6,637 nucleotides of DNA from Caldifarciminota bacterium (GTDB lineage: Bacteria; Hydrothermota; Hydrothermia; B15-G9; WFZT01). Positions 6,174-6,637 of the stretch are shown here, piece after piece. The stretch spans positions 1-6,637 of the forward strand of contig JALSOD010000300.1 in assembly GCA_026986655.1 (NCBI GenBank), given 5' to 3'. The position numbers and the translations under genes are program-made. How positions within the stretch are numbered: position 1 is the stretch's first letter; every line of letters starts with the position of its first letter. The notes beneath the pieces are model-generated. The model was not told the DNA's origin and searched no databases. It saw only the letters and a list, made by a program, of their open reading frames with translations.

Positions 6174-6637
6174 TGTAAACCTCTAAAAAAAGTTTATCGT
6201 TTTTAATCAGGAATTTTTTTACCTGTGGAGCATTATCTGGATACTTTTCAGGTATATAAGCGTACCTCTTCTTTGCTACGGGAATGTTGGGTAGAAACCC
6301 ACACTTTATGTTTTCCAATCGAGACGGATAAAAGGAAAAAACACAGTTAGAGATATTGAATGTTATGAAAAGCGTATCCCTGAAAATGGTACTTATAGGT
6401 TTTATCAACCCGTAACCCTTTTTAAGCACCTCTTTAGGAGTATATAAAAAGGATGTGTCGTAGATCCCATTGATATTGTAAACCTGAATCCACCACCCAG
6501 GATTGAGAAAGATATCTTTAGATGATGTATCAACTTTTAATGCAATTAAAACAATTTTCCTATCCATTAAGTAACCTTTGAATGGTGTGGTATGATCACT
6601 CCGGATGTAAAAATCGACGGTATCTCGCCCTCGAATA
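6139..6637 (-). CDS. C-terminal part of a probable 6-bladed beta-propeller protein (5' end beyond the window)
   Basis: The reading frame stays open without a stop up to the right edge, so the first internal ATG (at 6567) is not the true start; the 165 visible residues are the C-terminal part of a longer protein. The visible chain is rich in beta strands, with alternating hydrophobic and polar stretches such as WWIQVYNINGIYDTSF, DTLFITFNIS and NDKLFLEVYNGKETKLVRIR. The pattern of a VYN-NG turn followed by YDTSF resembles blades of the 6-bladed beta-propeller proteins common in Bacteroidota, which are usually secreted and often lie beside thioredoxin-like proteins. The next gene here is thioredoxin-like, which fits. 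The gene ends in TAG and overlaps the next gene by 35 bases. The family call rests on pattern and context only; another secreted beta-rich protein is possible. No function can be assigned from the visible part. Confidence 0.55.
   Translation of the reverse strand, partial: IRGRDTVDFYIRSDHTTPFKGYLMDRKIVLIALKVDTSSKDIFLNPGWWIQVYNINGIYDTSFLYTPKEVLKKGYGLIKPISTIFRDTLFITFNISNCVFSFYPSRLENIKCGFLPNIPVAKKRYAYIPEKYPDNAPQVKKFLIKNDKLFLEVYNGKETKLVRIR
6180..6184 (-). promoter_or_regulatory. Ribosome binding site of the thioredoxin-like gene
   Basis: AGAGG on the minus strand, 6 bases before the ATG at 6173. It lies inside the coding end of the upstream propeller gene. Together with the in-frame TAG that overlaps it, it fixes the start and shows that the 35-base gene overlap is real. 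Confidence 0.7.

Noticed and set aside
6139..6567. Propeller gene starting at the ATG at 6567
   Set aside because: The frame is open through to the right edge with sequence of the same beta-rich character (DTVDFYIRSD) and no ribosome site before that ATG, so the gene is cut by the window rather than starting there.
1..6637. Promoters, riboswitches, terminators or small peptide genes between the genes
   Set aside because: The gaps are 15 bases or less, leaving no room, and no hairpin followed by a T-run was noticed at gene ends.

Overview
All genes in this 6.6-kb window lie on the minus strand and form one tightly packed stretch of an operon. They are transcribed from the right edge towards the left edge, and both ends are cut by the window. 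The longest gap between genes is 15 bases; the other junctions overlap by 1 to 35 bases or have gaps of 0 and 6 bases. No promoter, terminator, RNA gene, CRISPR array, insertion sequence or long repeat is visible, so the transcription signals must lie outside. The DNA looks moderately AT-rich, roughly 40% GC by eye. A DUF5916-type outer-membrane barrel, a 6-bladed-propeller-like protein, a tricorn-type S41 peptidase and good Shine-Dalgarno sites point to a Gram-negative bacterium of the Bacteroidota/FCB kind or a related candidate phylum such as WOR-3. That placement is inference from gene families, not from a marker gene.

Genes in transcription order are as follows. (1) The end of a probable 6-bladed beta-propeller protein runs off the right edge (6139-6637). 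(2) A small membrane-anchored protein has a likely thioredoxin-like fold and a CxxS motif (5682-6173). (3) A CBM9-like plus DUF5916 outer-membrane protein (3681-5681) follows. (4) A secreted S41 peptidase carries TPR-like repeats and a PDZ-like domain (1839-3665). (5) An ABC-2 membrane permease is split into two frames at a run of six T (1473-1832 and 1090-1455). (6) An ABC transporter ATPase (206-1090) is next. (7) The first 71 codons of a second, different ABC-2 permease run off the left edge (1-213).

The window therefore joins a cell-envelope block (propeller, thioredoxin-like protein, outer-membrane barrel, periplasmic protease) to a permease-ATPase-permease exporter. A sensible but unproven reading is an envelope export or peptide-processing system: the ABC-2 transporter moves a substrate across the inner membrane, the S41 peptidase and thioredoxin-like protein act in the periplasm, and the DUF5916 barrel sits in the outer membrane. 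The substrate cannot be told from this window, and no small precursor-peptide gene was found in it.

The points most worth checking are the frameshift in the first permease, the lost second cysteine in the thioredoxin-like protein, and the conservation of this gene set as a unit.
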